Below are positions 32,839-44,700 of a stretch of DNA of 64,000 bases, one piece after another (position 1 is the first letter of the stretch; every line of letters starts with the position of its first letter). Under the pieces are notes generated by a model, which saw only the letters and a list, made by a program, of their open reading frames with translations, did not search any database and was not told where the DNA came from. A program made the translations under genes and the position numbers. This stretch comes from Tillandsia leiboldiana (lineage: Eukaryota; Streptophyta; Magnoliopsida; Poales; Bromeliaceae): assembly GCA_029204045.2 (NCBI GenBank), contig CM055065.1, forward strand, positions 14,549,061-14,613,060. Reading direction: 5' to 3'.

Positions 32839-35384
32839 TTATTTCAAGGAAAGCATTCCAATTGCTTTACGCAAATGAATAAAACGTTTTTGATCCAAAG
32901 GTTTTGTTAAAATGTCAGCTAATTGATCTTCAGTTGAAATATATGAAAGTTGAAGAGTATTTGATTCAACTAGCTCTCTAAGAAAATGATATCTAAGTTC
33001 AATGTGTTTTGTTCTAGAGTGCAACACAGGGTTTTTGGAAATGTTTATAGCACTAGTGTTGTCACAAAGAATTGTTACCGAAGTTGCTGAAATCCGAAAG
33101 TCGCTCAACACACTTTTCATCCAAATGAGTTGGGTTGAACAACTACCCGCTGAAATATATTCTGCTTCGGCAGTCGAGAGTGCTATGCAGTTTTGCTTTT
33201 TACTGTGCTATGCAACAAGGCAATGGCCTAGATAAAAGCATGCACCACTCGTGCTTTTCCGATCATCCACAGATCCTGCCCAATCGGCATCTGAGTATCC
33301 AATAATATCTAAACTTGTTCCCATAGGATACCAAATTCCGAAATTTATGGTTCCTTTAATGTATCGGATAATCCGTTTCACCGCTTTCAGGTGAATCTCC
33401 TTTGGTGCAGATTGATATCTCGCGCAGATCCCAACACCAAAAGATATATCCGGGCGACTAGCCGTGAGGTAAAGTAGACTTCCAATCATACTCCGATAAA
33501 GTTTCTCGTCTACATTCTCACTAAAAGATTCACTTCCTAATCCTTTATTGCTAGTTCCCATTGGAGTCGGAAAATCTTTACAATTTTCTAGATCAAACTT
33601 TTTGACCAACTCCATAGCATACTTGGATTGACACAAATGGATGCCTTCGTCACTCTGTTTCACTTGCAATCCAAGGAAATAAGTCAATTCGCCCATCATT
33701 GACATCTCAAATTCGCTTTCCATGGTTTCAGCGAATTTAGAAGCATCATTATCTTTTGTCGCACCAAATACAATGTCATCGACATAGATTTGTGCTACAA
33801 TAAAGTTATTTTGATAATGCTTCACAAAGAGAGTCCTGTCAGCTCCCCCTCGAGTATAGCCCTTATCCAATAGGTGCTTTGTTAGCCTTTCGTACCATGC
33901 TAGCGGTGCTTGTTTTAAACCGTAAAGAGCCTTTTTCAAACGAAAAACATGGTTAGGTTGCTTACAGTCTACAAAACCTTTCGGTTGAGCCACATAAACT
34001 TCCTCGTTTAAAAACCTATTTAAAAACGCGCTCTTAACGTCCATTTGAAATAATTTTATTTTAAAATGACAAGCTATCGCGAATAAGATACGAATGGACT
34101 CGAGTCTAGCTACAGGGGCGAAAGTTTCATCAAAGTCTATACCTTCTATTTGAGAGTAGCCTTGAGCAACTAAACGTGCTTTGTTCCTGATGATGGTACC
34201 ATCTTTATTCTTCTTATTCTTGAAAATCCATTTGGTACCTATCACATTGTGTTGCTTTGGAGGCTTTGTTAATCCCCAGACTTTGTTTCGCTCAAACTGA
34301 TGGAGCTCTTCCTGCATTGCTTTAATCCAGTAGTCATCCTGAAGAGCTTCATCCAGATTCTTTGGTTCTATCATGGAAACGTAACAAGCGAATCCACAAA
34401 CCAATTGCCTCCGAGTCCTAACTCCTTCTTGTGGGTCTCCAATAATATTCGTTTCCGGATGATCCTTGGAGATGCGTAACGTTTGAGGTAACGGAGTACT
34501 CGGAGGTACATGTGATGAATCCTGCACATCAGATAAACTTGAAGAGCCATTAGATGCATCATTATTATCGGAAGAATTGTTATGAGAAGATGCATTGGCA
34601 GGTGTATCATCATCAAGAGAGATATCGAGGGTAGATTTTTCAGAGGCAAAGTGAAAAGCTTCATCTACTTTAACATTTATAGATTCTACAATCGTTTTAG
34701 ATTCCATGTTAAATACCCGATATGCTCTGCTATTTGTAGAATAACCCAAAAAGATCCCTTCGTCACTTCGAGAATCGAACTTACCAAGATTTTCGCGATC
34801 AAGCAAAAAATAACATCGACTCCTAAAGATACGAAAATATTTGATATCCGGTTTTCTACTAAACCACAACTCATATGGTGTATTTAAAGTTCCTGGGCGC
34901 AAATACACTCGATTAATTACATAGACAGCGGTGTTCACAGCTTCAGCCCAAAAATATAATGGTAAATTCCGGCTATGAAGCATCACACGCGCCATCTCTT
35001 GAACAACCCTGTTTTTGCGCTCAACAACACCATTCTGCTGAGGTGTATAGGGTGCTGAGAATTCATGTTTTATGCCGTTGGAAGTGCAAAAATCAATGAA
35101 TTTAGAATTAATGAATTCTCCACCTCTATCACTTCTAACACGAATGATCTTTTCATTCTTTTCAATCATAATACGATGGCAAATCTCATGAAAAGAATCA
35201 AACTATCAGCTTTCTCTTTTAAAAATGCTACCCATGAAAACCTAGAGAAATCATCAACCAATAAGAAAATATACCATTTACCTCCCAAAGATGGTTGACG
35301 GGTCGGTTCAAAGAAAGAAAAATAGTCTACATAAACTACACAACATTTAATCGTAGAAAGATTAAAGACAAGGAAAGATTTCAC
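32839..35384 (-). pseudogene. Copia pol: integrase, RT and RNase H
   Basis: The integrase core starts at YIFLLVDDFSRFSWVAFLKE, with DRGGEF and YTPQQNGVVERKN downstream. RT follows with NKARLVAQGYSQIEGIDFDE, FQMDVKSAFLN, LYGLKQAPLAWYERL and the YVDD box (about 33766-33800). RNase H is 33120-32839 (CDNTSAINISKNPV..RTKHIELRYH). Breaks: a frameshift near 35170-35210 and an in-frame TAG at 33208-33210 between RT and RNase H. The upstream protease and integrase zinc-binding region are absent. Confidence 0.88.
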
Positions 35385-37386
35385 CTTTGCATACCCAAAC
35401 CTTTTGAGTTTTAGAGTATGTTGGCAATGGTTGAGAAATTTTCCTTGATGAAGACGTCTTGTATGATTGCTCTTTTTCTTTTGTCATCGTCTTGTTTGAA
35501 GTACTACCAATGTTCTTTTCTTTTGAAAAGTCCTTCTTTGATTTCTGGGGAGTGAACTCATTGGTAGCAGTTGCAAGATGTGATTGATTTGATCTTTGAG
35601 CTCCAATCTTGCAATTTCTTTCAATGTGCCCTGCAAAATTACAACGAAAACATACCTTAGTGCTTGACGATTCCGAAGAGGGTGAAGTAGGCTTGTTGTC
35701 GTTGCTTGTCGTGAATTCCGGTGTCGGAGGAGGAGATACCGACTGAGGCACAAAAACTGTCCCAACCGAACTAAAATTGTCTTCAGTTCGATTGTATCCG
35801 AGGCCGAACTTGTTTATTTGACCAAGACCAAGAAGCTTATCCAACTTACTCCTTCCTGATGAAAATCGCTGTAAGTCATCCTTGAGTTGGAGAATGGTCT
35901 CTGTCATTTCCAATTTTTCCTGTCGAGCCTCGCCGTTGAGCTTCAAGAAGTAATTCGCTTTGTTCACCATATCTATATAATTCTTCTCGAGTTGCTCATT
36001 GGACTCTTGAAGGGAAACATTTGCTTTTATCAGATTATCCCTTTCCACTTCAAGATCGGTCGAGAGAGAAGTTACCCTTTTTACTTCTTCTTCGAGATCC
36101 TGCAATCTCCCTCTCAACCCCTTGTTTTGTTTAGCTAGTTTCTTTGAATCCCTCAAAAGTCTGTGGTAGGCTAAAATAAAATCTTCACCTTCAGAGTTAC
36201 TCGATTCATCATCCGTTGCAGTTTTTTCAACCCGGGAGGAGTTGGACAATGAATCTGAAGTACTTGCCATTAAGCACATGAAGGGTGAAGATGTGGACGC
36301 ATGGAATGCCGTTGCGCTCTCTTCTTCATCACTTGAGGATGACTCATTTGACGTTGAGTTGTCTTCCCAGGTGACGACCTGCATCGCTTTCTTCTTCGAC
36401 GGATTCTTAGTTGGACACTCCGTTGAGATATGGCCGTATCCTCGGCACTTGAAGCATTGGACTTGTCCTTCTGAACTTTTCTTATCCTTTGAAAAGTTCT
36501 CTTGCTTTCTTGACTTGTAACTTGAAGTACCCTTGCCTTTCTTCGACTTTCCGAAGGATGGAGTTTTACTTGAATTACCCCTTCGAAAGTTGCGGCGAAA
36601 CTTCCTTGTCAAGAGAGCGAGCTGCTTCTCAAATTCCTCCATAGATAGGTTCTCGTCATCGTCTGAGGAGGATGAATCCGTGTCTTCTTCCTTTGTTGTT
36701 TTCAAAGCATAACCTGAAGACTTAGAAGAGGATGCCTTTCCCGAATAATAGTTAGTAGAAAATGTCATTTCATAAGTTTGTAATGAACCAACTAGTTCTT
36801 CTACACGCATTTCGTCCAGGTGTTTAATAGTTTCAATGGCTGTAACCTTTGGGCGAAATCGTTCAGGAAGAGTTCTTAAGATCTTTCTTACAACCTTAAA
36901 TTCTGGAATCTTCTCTCCCAGGTTAGCACATGAGTTTACGATGTCTTGCAATCGTGTATAGTAGTCCGTGAAAGATTCATTTTCTGCCATGAAAATAGAG
37001 TCAAATCTGCTCGTAAGCATTTGCAGCTTTTGAATCTTCACGAGGTTAGTTCCCTCATGTGTAACCTGAAGAACATCCCAGATTTCTTTCGCAGTCTCAC
37101 ATGCCGAGACGCGAGAGAATTCAGTTTGAGATAAGGCATTAAAAATAGCATTAATTCCCTTGCCATTGTGAGAAGATGAATCTAACTCTTCCTTGGTCCA
37201 TTTCGACCTAGGTTTGATGGTGCGAACATCAGCAATAATTTCAGTTGGATTAGACCATCCTAATTCAATTGATTGCCACACCCGTTCGTCGATGGAAATT
37301 AAAAAGGCTTTCATCCGTACTCTCCAGTACGCATAATTTGTTCCATCAAAGAATGGGGGTCTGTTGATGTTTCCACCTTCAACCAT
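35362..37386 (-). CDS. Copia gag (674 aa) with two zinc knuckles
   Basis: It begins MVEGGNINRPPFFDGTNYAY, a typical plant copia gag (UBN2-type) start. A CCHC knuckle (CFKCRGYGHISTEC) lies at about 36410-36460, then an acidic/serine stretch and a long coiled-coil (LRGRLQDLEEEVKRVTSL onward, about 36000-36130). A second CCHC knuckle (CFRCNFAGHIERNC) lies at about 35610-35655. The frame runs into the deletion junction with integrase near 35370. The gag frame itself is open. Its predicted role is nucleocapsid assembly and RNA packaging. Confidence 0.85.
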   Translation of the reverse strand: MVEGGNINRPPFFDGTNYAYWRVRMKAFLISIDERVWQSIELGWSNPTEIIADVRTIKPRSKWTKEELDSSSHNGKGINAIFNALSQTEFSRVSACETAKEIWDVLQVTHEGTNLVKIQKLQMLTSRFDSIFMAENESFTDYYTRLQDIVNSCANLGEKIPEFKVVRKILRTLPERFRPKVTAIETIKHLDEMRVEELVGSLQTYEMTFSTNYYSGKASSSKSSGYALKTTKEEDTDSSSSDDDENLSMEEFEKQLALLTRKFRRNFRRGNSSKTPSFGKSKKGKGTSSYKSRKQENFSKDKKSSEGQVQCFKCRGYGHISTECPTKNPSKKKAMQVVTWEDNSTSNESSSSDEEESATAFHASTSSPFMCLMASTSDSLSNSSRVEKTATDDESSNSEGEDFILAYHRLLRDSKKLAKQNKGLRGRLQDLEEEVKRVTSLSTDLEVERDNLIKANVSLQESNEQLEKNYIDMVNKANYFLKLNGEARQEKLEMTETILQLKDDLQRFSSGRSKLDKLLGLGQINKFGLGYNRTEDNFSSVGTVFVPQSVSPPPTPEFTTSNDNKPTSPSSESSSTKVCFRCNFAGHIERNCKIGAQRSNQSHLATATNEFTPQKSKKDFSKEKNIGSTSNKTMTKEKEQSYKTSSSRKISQPLPTYSKTQKVWVCKGEIFPCL

Positions 37387-37405
37387 TGTTTACAACCCTA
37401 TTCCC

Positions 37406-37417
37406 GCTCCGATACCA
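37406..37417 (-). promoter_or_regulatory. Copia primer-binding site
   Basis: On the minus strand TGGTATCGGAGC, two bases inside the 5' LTR. It is complementary in type to an initiator-Met tRNA 3' end, with a G where the gypsy and TRIM sites here have A. Confidence 0.85.
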
Positions 37418-37419
37418 CT

Positions 37420-38679
37420 TGTTGGGTTATATGTAATAATGGATCTAAATAGGGGAAAAAACACCTAGAGGGGGGTGAATAGGTGTAAACAATAAATACT
37501 CAAAAAATCATTGCGCAATAAAACCCAATGCGGAAATATAAATGAACACGCAAGATTTTTACGTGGAAAACTCCAAACCGGAGTAAAAAACCACGGGACC
37601 GATAACACGATGAAATCCACTAGAATTAAACACGTACAAGGTGATATACCGTACTCACGGACGACTCAACCTTTTCCATACGCTCCTAGTTGATCTTCTC
37701 CGCTCGCTCCACAACGCGTCTCGAATCCATGATCTGCGTCCAACGCCGAATCCACGACGTCCGACCGAATCCACGGTCTTCACCCAGTATCACGCTTCGA
37801 ATCCACGAACGTACCTCGCTCCGAATCAACGAGAGCGGTTCCACCTTGAATCCACAAGGCCACGCGAGTCCACGCGCCGATGTTGGGGAAATCGTTGTTT
37901 TTTGGGTGGTGATGATCTGCCGAATACTTAGATCAAAGATAGATAGGAAATACCATCTAAGTATTCATTAGTTTGATTCAACTCAAAATGTGAGTATGAA
38001 AACCTAGAATCAAACTAATCAATATAGATGAAGAAACATAGAATTAAATCTCTTGATTTCCTTTCTTCTCTATATGTGGATCTTAGGCCGTATAAGATGA
38101 TATTTGATTATGACGGCTTATTTTTTGGATTACCCTAAAAGATGAAATATAGGGTCTATTTATAGGTTAGAAACTATTGGAAGAAGATAAGGATCAAAAA
38201 CTGTCCGTTTCTGGAAATTTTCACGACGGCGATCCGGATCGGATTTACTGTGATCCGGATCGTCGTAACGAGTCAGACAATTCCAGAAAAATAGGGTTCG
38301 GGATCCAGATTGAACTGCCCGATCCGGATCGTTCATGTATTCCAGCAAAAACCCATGTTCGGGATCCGGATCGAAATGACCTTTGATCCGGATCGGATTT
38401 GCCAATGAACAAGCACCCTTCGGGATCCGGATTGGACTGTCTGATCCGGATCCTGAACATGTCCCATGTCCAGTTCTTGATTTTTATGCAATAAAAAATT
38501 CTTCCAAGTGTTTCTACACTACAAGAAGTATTCGGATCACCAAAAATCTTTAGTTAAACTTACCTGATCCTTTTAAATTTTTCTTTCTTGAGATTGAGGT
38601 ATATGATCCAAACTTCATTCATCTTCAATCTTCAAGACTTAACACTTTCACGAAATGCGCCAAAACAAAATCCGTAACA
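37420..38679 (-). repeat. Copia 5' LTR
   Basis: 1260 bp, near-identical to 27808-29067. It carries the same ATCCGGAT cluster (38231-38452, one core changed to ATCCAGAT) and TATA-like box (38158-38164). Confidence 0.9.
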
Positions 38680-39837
38680 AATGAGGCAAAGTAAATAACA
38701 CGAAAATCGAAGCCTTACCTCTTAGGAACACACTGTCGCAGAAATCGCCCAAAAGTTCCTCCTGGTTTGCGCACAGAAAATTTCCGACTGAACTGCGACG
38801 GAAACGAGCCGAAAAAGGGAAACGTCGAGGTGCACTGTAAAACCAAGATCGCCGCTGCCGAGCCTCCAAAAATCCAGGGGATCCACCACAAGATAAAAAA
38901 CATAAAGGGGAACAACCTTCATATAGGGCTCTCTCGGAGAAGGGGTCCAAAAAGCCCAAAAAACCGAAAAGAAAGAGGAGATGGGGGTATTTATAGGACC
39001 AGCCCAGCCCATAAGGAAAATCCAGATTCGGGCGCCTGAATCCGGCCTGACCTGTTACTGTGCAAGCCCGAATCAACCCTAGCCCGCCACGTCACCGCGC
39101 CCTGCGCCCCGCACGCCCGCCAATCTTGGTGCGCCGCGTGGCGATGCGGTCCACGGCGAGAACCGTGGGCCGCGGTTCACGCCGGATCCGCCGGGTCAGT
39201 GCGCCCGCCAATGAGCGGGTGGCACGTGGCCCAGTCGGTCCATCGTGCGCCGCGCCCGGCACCCCTGTCGCGCGTTTGTTGACCGGCCAATCACTGAGCG
39301 CCACGTGTTTGGGCCAACACTCGCTGCGCCCGGTGCACGAACCCGATGTACCCGCCGAATCCGAAGCCGCCACGTGTCCCCAGTGCACCCAATGGGGAGT
39401 CGCCATGTGGCACACCCAACTCAGAACACCGCGCCTGCCCGCGCCCATGTCCGCGCCTGCCCGCGCTGCCTGCGGCCGCGTTCCGCCGCTGCGCCGCCGT
39501 GCTCCGCCTCCCGCCGGTCGCCGCCGATTGCCGGAGTTACTGTTCCGGCGTGAACAGTAACCATTGGCGCAAAGATCAAGTAAATAGCCCATTTTCATCA
39601 TTTTCGCGCGCTGAATCCAAATCTGATGTCCGTTTTGCCAAATTCCGCTTCTAAAATTTGTCAAAGGCATTCGAAAATGTATTCTTAATCCAAATTTCGC
39701 GCCGGGTCCAATCCTGAGGTCCGACTCACGCGCAAACACCTCCAACACACAGCAAAGGCCTCCAAAAGCTGCTAAACACACTGCAGAAGCTCTGTTGATC
39801 CAACAGTAATCCTCTTGCGGAAATTCGGGTCCTCACA
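38680..39837 (-). repeat. Gypsy 3' LTR, right part (third layer)
   Basis: This resumes the LTR interrupted by the copia element and ends CCTCACA. It includes a TATA-like box (minus TATAAAT, 38995-38989) and three CACGTG G-boxes (39223, 39302 and 39371) upstream of it on the minus strand. Confidence 0.78.
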
Positions 39838-40371
39838 CCTGGAGCATCGAAACATGGAAAACGTTGTGCACCCGATCGAGGTTCGGTGGTAGGGCTAAAC
39901 GATAAGCTACCGGGCCAATGTGCTCCAGGATTTCAAAAGGTCCGACAAATCGCGGGCTCAACTTGCCTCGCAGTCCGAACCATTTGATCCCCTTGGATGG
40001 CGAGACCCGGAGCAAAATGTGCTCCCCAACTTGAAACCCCAAGTCCCGTCGTCTTTTGTCTGCATAGCTCTTCTGCCGGCTCAGGGCGGTCAACAATCGC
40101 TGCCTGATGAGGCGCACCTTCGCCTCGGTCTCCTCTACTAGATCCGGTCCCAAAAATCTCCGCTCCCCTAAATCATCCCAGCAAATAGGGGATCGACACC
40201 GACGCCCATACAAAGCTTCGTACGGGGCCATCTGAATGCTAGCCTGGTAGTTGTTGTTGTATGCGAACTCCACAAGGGGCAGATAGCGTGACCATCCCTC
40301 ACCCAAATCGAGCACGCACGCGCGGAGCATATCCTCAAGAATCTGGATCACTCGTTCCGACTGCCCGTCAG

Positions 40372-41425
40372 TGTGACACCCCCGGAATTTGGATTAGTCC
40401 TCTATATAAATAATATAATAGGACTAAATCTCTAACCCGGCTATTGCATTTTGGATGGTAGCAAGATCCAAGAGGAACATGAGAGTTAAGCGTGCTAGAG
40501 CTAGAGTAGTTCTAGGATGGGTGGCCCCCTGGGAAGTGGGGCGTCTCAGTTGGTATCAGAGCCATTCACCAGCCGGAAATGTGAGATGAGTCTCGGCTGA
40601 GCCAGGGCTATATAGCGGGTAGAGCGAGGCTCCCCGGCTAATGACCGTTGTAAGTGGAGTGCAGCTCCTCACAAGGTCGGCTAAGGCTAGCGAGACGAGT
40701 CTCACATCGCCTGGTGCTTGTGAGTGTGCTTGAGCCTGACGTGGACGTCAGGGCTTAAAGGGGGGAAGAATGTGACACCCCCGGAATTTGGATTAGTCCT
40801 CTATATAAATAATATAATAGGACTAAATCTCTAACCCGGTATAACGACCCGGCCCACTAGCAATAATAACTTGTTGGGCCCAAACCACAGCCCAAAATGC
40901 TTAAGCCCAGTTATTATTACTAGTGTCCAAGTCTCATATAAATCCAATCACAATTCCATCCACATCCGATGTGGGACTATTGGGGGCGTCACAGACTCCC
41001 CCCGTTTAGGCCTGACGTCCTCGTCAGTCCAAACACACACACACAAGCCCAAGATCACCAGGCGATGTGAGACTCGTCTCGCTAGCCCTGTCATCTAGAC
41101 CCAGGCTCAGCCGAGACTCGTAACACACTTCCGGCTGGTTATTGGCTCTGATACCAAATATAACGACCCGGCCCACTAGCAATAATAACTTGTTGGGCCC
41201 AAACCACAGCCCAAAATGCTTAAGCCCAGTTATTATTACTAGTGTCCAAGTCTCATATAAATCCAATCACAATTCCATCCACATCCGATGTGGGACTATT
41301 GGGGGCGTCACACCCGGCTATAGCATTTTGGATGGTAGCAAGATCCAAGAGGAACATGAGAGTTAAGCGTGCTAGAGCTAGAGTAGTTCTAGGATGGGTG
41401 ACTCCCTGGGAAGTCGGGCGTCTCA
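40372..41425 (+). mobile_element. TRIM A, with nested TRIM B
   Basis: Terminal repeats of 177 bp (40372-40548, and 40771-40839 joined to 41318-41425 after removing the insert) start TGTGACACCCCCGGAATT and end GCGTCTCA. A primer-binding site TGGTATCAGAGCC (40551-40563) and a polypurine tract AAAGGGGGGAAGAA (40757-40770) bracket a short non-coding interior. Flanking TSD GTCAG is at 40367-40371 and 41426-41430. This is a classic terminal-repeat retrotransposon in miniature, with no coding capacity. Confidence 0.92.
40840..41312 (-). mobile_element. TRIM B, inserted in TRIM A's right LTR
   Basis: Terminal repeats of about 154 bp (40840-40993 and 41160-41312) begin TATAACGACCCGGCCCAC and end GGGGGCGTCACA on the plus strand. 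The primer-binding site (minus TGGTATCAGAGCC, 41157-41145) and purine tract (about 40994-41005) show minus orientation. TSD CCCGG is at 40835-40839 and 41313-41317. A second, different TRIM family. Confidence 0.92.
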
Positions 41426-41783
41426 GTCAGTCTGGGGGTGAAAAGCAGTGCTAAAGTGCAGCTTGGTCCCCAAATCTTGCTGCAAACTCCTCCAAAAGTT
41501 CGACACGAATCGAGTGTCTCTGTCTGAAGTAATCGAGACCGGTACCCCATGCAATCTTACAACCTCGTTGATGTAAACTTGCGCCAAACGGTCTCGGGTC
41601 CACGTAGTATGGATAGGTAGGAAGTGAGCCGTCTTTGTCAATCGATCGACTACGGCCCAGATCGCGTCGTGACCCTGCTGCGATCGCGGGAACCCCGTGA
41701 CGAAATCCATGGTGATCCGCTCCCACTTCCATTCCGGCACTGGTAGTGGTTGCAAATTTTCCTGCCGGGCGTTGGTGTTCGGC

Positions 41784-44700
41784 TGTAGAGTACCGGGACT
41801 TCGGATAGTCTACCGACCTCGCAGGATGGCGAGGTGCGGAGAAACTGCTTTGGACGAGTTCCATATGTGTTTATAGATGAGTTCGGGTTGATTCGGATCA
41901 ACGCGGAAGCCCCAGTTTGATTCGGAGTTTTCCGGGCATTGTGCGCTGATAGAGGTCTGGTTTTGGGAAAGCCTCGACTCCACAGTGGTGTACAGAAAAA
42001 TTGGGAAATACTTGGAACAGGTGTACTTTATGATTACAGCGGAGTTCGGGAGGTTTCGGACTGACGCGGAGGACCCGAAGGCAAAAAGTGAGTTGGAGTT
42101 GGCAATTATTGGAGACGGGTTTTGGATTAAGCACACCGACTCCACAGTTGAGCTTTTTGAGGGGGAAAAGCTGTGGACATGTGTATTTTCAGATTACAGC
42201 GGAGTTCGGGAGGTTTCGGACTGGTGCGGAGGCCCTGAAGCCAAAAAGTGAGTTGGAGTTGGCTAATTATGGATTATTTAATTAATTTAATTAATTTGTA
42301 AATTTCGTAGTCTGTAAAGAAAAGAGAAAGAAAGGAATAGATGAGAGTGGATTAGAGAATGGGTTTAAATTAGGGCGCGCGCAGGGCGCTACGGGCGCCG
42401 CGCAGCGCAGGACGCGCGCTGGGCGCTGCGGGCGCCACGCAGCGCGTTAGAGCGCTGCGCAGCGGGCGCGCACTGCGGGCCAGGGCGCCGCGCGGCGGGC
42501 CCTGGCGCTGCGCACCAGCAGCGGCAGCGCCGCACGGCAGCAGCAGCAGCGCGCGCGGCAGCAGCAGCAGCGCGCGCGGCAGCAGCAGCAGCGCGCGCGG
42601 CAGCAGCGCAGCGGCAGCGGCAGGCTTGTGCGCCGAGCGGCAGCAGCGCCAGCGGCGCGGGCAGCAGCCGCGCGGCGTGCTTTTGGGTTGGCTGCAGCTT
42701 GCGGCTCGCGTCAGCGCGCGGGGTTTTCGACGGCTGGGCCCGGTTTTCGCCGGCGATCGCGTGTGACGGCCGGGTTTGACGGAGTTTTGTGGTTTTCTCT
42801 TTTTCTCTCACAGGACGGCGATCAACTGCGCGCGGATTGTTTTTCCTGAGTGAAGGCTGTGTGTGTGGGTGCTATGGAGTTGAGTGTAGCATTGGCTAGA
42901 GGCTTGGGAGCTGGGAGTTGCCCTGTTCACAGTTTGTTGTGAGTGCTTATTGTGTGCTGTGAGCATGGAGATGGTGCTGTGGGATTTATTTTGTGCTGGA
43001 GCTTTGGCTGTGTATGTAACTTAAGTTTGTGGGTGAATTTGAGTACTTGTTTTTGTGTGAGCATACTTATTAGTGTGGGCATGTGCTTAATGTTGGTGCT
43101 TTGCTGGTGGATTTGTGGTGTACTGGAGCCTTTATTTGCACTGTAATTGGCCGTGGTGTGAGCCAGAGTGTGTGCGGATTTTGTGAGGACTCGGGAGGAT
43201 TGTTCGAGTTTCGTTGATTTTTCGTGGTTCGCGGCGGTGTGCGCGCGCGTGGCATGACTGTCAGAGTTTCTTCAGTTCTAGGAATCGGCGCTTCCCCGAC
43301 TTCAGCGTTGCCTGCGAAAAGCGTTTCAGGTGGGTTGGAATTTCTTCCAAAATGTATGGAATGCCCTTTAATTCTTCTTAATTCAATTTGAGCATGTTTA
43401 GTGTAATATTTTTGCTGTTTTAAATATGATAATTGCCTGGAGTTTTCTGTAAAATTTATTGGAACCCTGGATCATTTTAAGCGTACTCCTGATACTATAG
43501 GACACTAGACTGCATGTTCGGTTGGCATTATTTTTGCACCCTGATCGTTTTAAAAATCGAGAAAGCCCGTTTTAAGGAAAATCAGCACTTTCAAAGGTGG
43601 TTTTTAAATTATGAGTTCGCCAGAGGTATGGCATAGATTCAGGGTGCATTAGACCTCGTGCCTGGGGGCCGAGTGATCCCTTTTTGAGTTTTGGGATGAG
43701 TTCTAATGTCATGTGGATTTGAGCTTCCTTGTGGGTTGAGGAGATTATTCTAGATCATGAGTTATGTATCTCTGATTTGATAGTGGAGGTGGTTCTCCGA
43801 CTTAGTTATGCGAGTTTTGGGGTTCTGGCAGATTGAGTCGTGGAGGTTTCCCGACTTAGCCATGAGTTGTGCATTATCAGATAGAGTCGTAGAGGGTTCT
43901 CCGACAGATTATGTGAGGATTTGGGCATTTCCTGTTGAGTCGTGGAGTCTTTTTCCGACTGAGTTGTGTTATTTGAGCTTTGAGCTTCTGATCTGTTGAT
44001 CGTGATCATAGCCTGCATGTGCCGCTTATTGAGACAGCTGAGACTGATGAGATACTTGAGCTCGTTGGGGTCGCTCCCCTCGAGTTACGCCCCGGGTGCG
44101 TGTTGATGTTGCGCCTAGTTGATATACTAGTGGTCGCTTGATACCCCTGGCTGAGTTACCATGGGGTCACTTTGCGTGAGATTGAGATAGTCCGTGTGGG
44201 ACGCCCTACGTAAGACCAAGTCCTTTTTGGGCGTAGTGGCAGTAGGTTGGCGCAGGCTTGACTGGACCCTATGAGGCAGTCATTGAGATTGGGTGATATG
44301 AGAGGGTGGTTACATATTATGTTCTTAGATGGGTTTCTTTCCTTTGAGCATTGATACTGAGGCATCTTAGCAGTAGAGAGTGTATGCATATCATGTTATT
44401 GGTAGAGTTTCTTGAGCTTTATGATTGAGACATTTTAGCTGTAGTTTTCTTTCAGCTTACCCATTATCTATCTATTTGCATATCTATCTGTTTGCCTCCA
44501 GTAGACTTAGTGGGCATACTGTGGATATTGGCGACGGTACCCACTGAGATCTACCTTCTGCAGTAGATCTCACACCCACTGCGGTGACAGGTTCCTGAGG
44601 TAGCTGTTCCGGCTTGGTTCGTGCGGAGACAGCAGATCGAGGTGAGGACGTGGCTGATTAGTTCCTTACCAGCATTGAGAGTCTGAGATAGATGTACCCG

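Larger units (their letters stand above)
27808..38679 (-). mobile_element. Ty1/copia retrotransposon with third ORF (10,872 bp)
   Basis: Two LTRs of exactly 1260 bp (27808-29067 and 37420-38679) begin TGTTGGGTTATATG and end CCGTAACA, flanked by the 5-bp duplication AATGA (27803-27807 and 38680-38684). A primer-binding site for an initiator-tRNA-type primer lies just inside the right LTR. On the minus strand the order is gag (37386), integrase, RT and RNase H (35384-32839), then an extra 483-aa ORF (31261-29810) before the left (3') LTR. Integrase before RT defines copia; large size and an extra 3' ORF recall the SIRE/Maximus lineage. Protease and the front of integrase are deleted, so it is defective. 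The LTRs differ at only a small number of sites by eye. Confidence 0.93.
39838..41783 (-). pseudogene. Gypsy integrase fragments split by a TRIM
   Basis: 41426-41783 encodes the integrase core (ITMDFVTGFPRS, VDRLTKTAHFLPIH, SDRDTRFVSNFW). 39838-40371 encodes the following part (LVEFAYNNNYQASIQMAPYE, ALYGRRCRSP, LSPRFVGPFEIL). The two halves meet at the GTCAG duplication flanking the TRIM. Upstream pol is cut off near 41784 by another gypsy LTR. The 3' side stops at VFHVSML exactly where the LTR begins, so the chromodomain and polypurine tract are missing. Confidence 0.82.
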
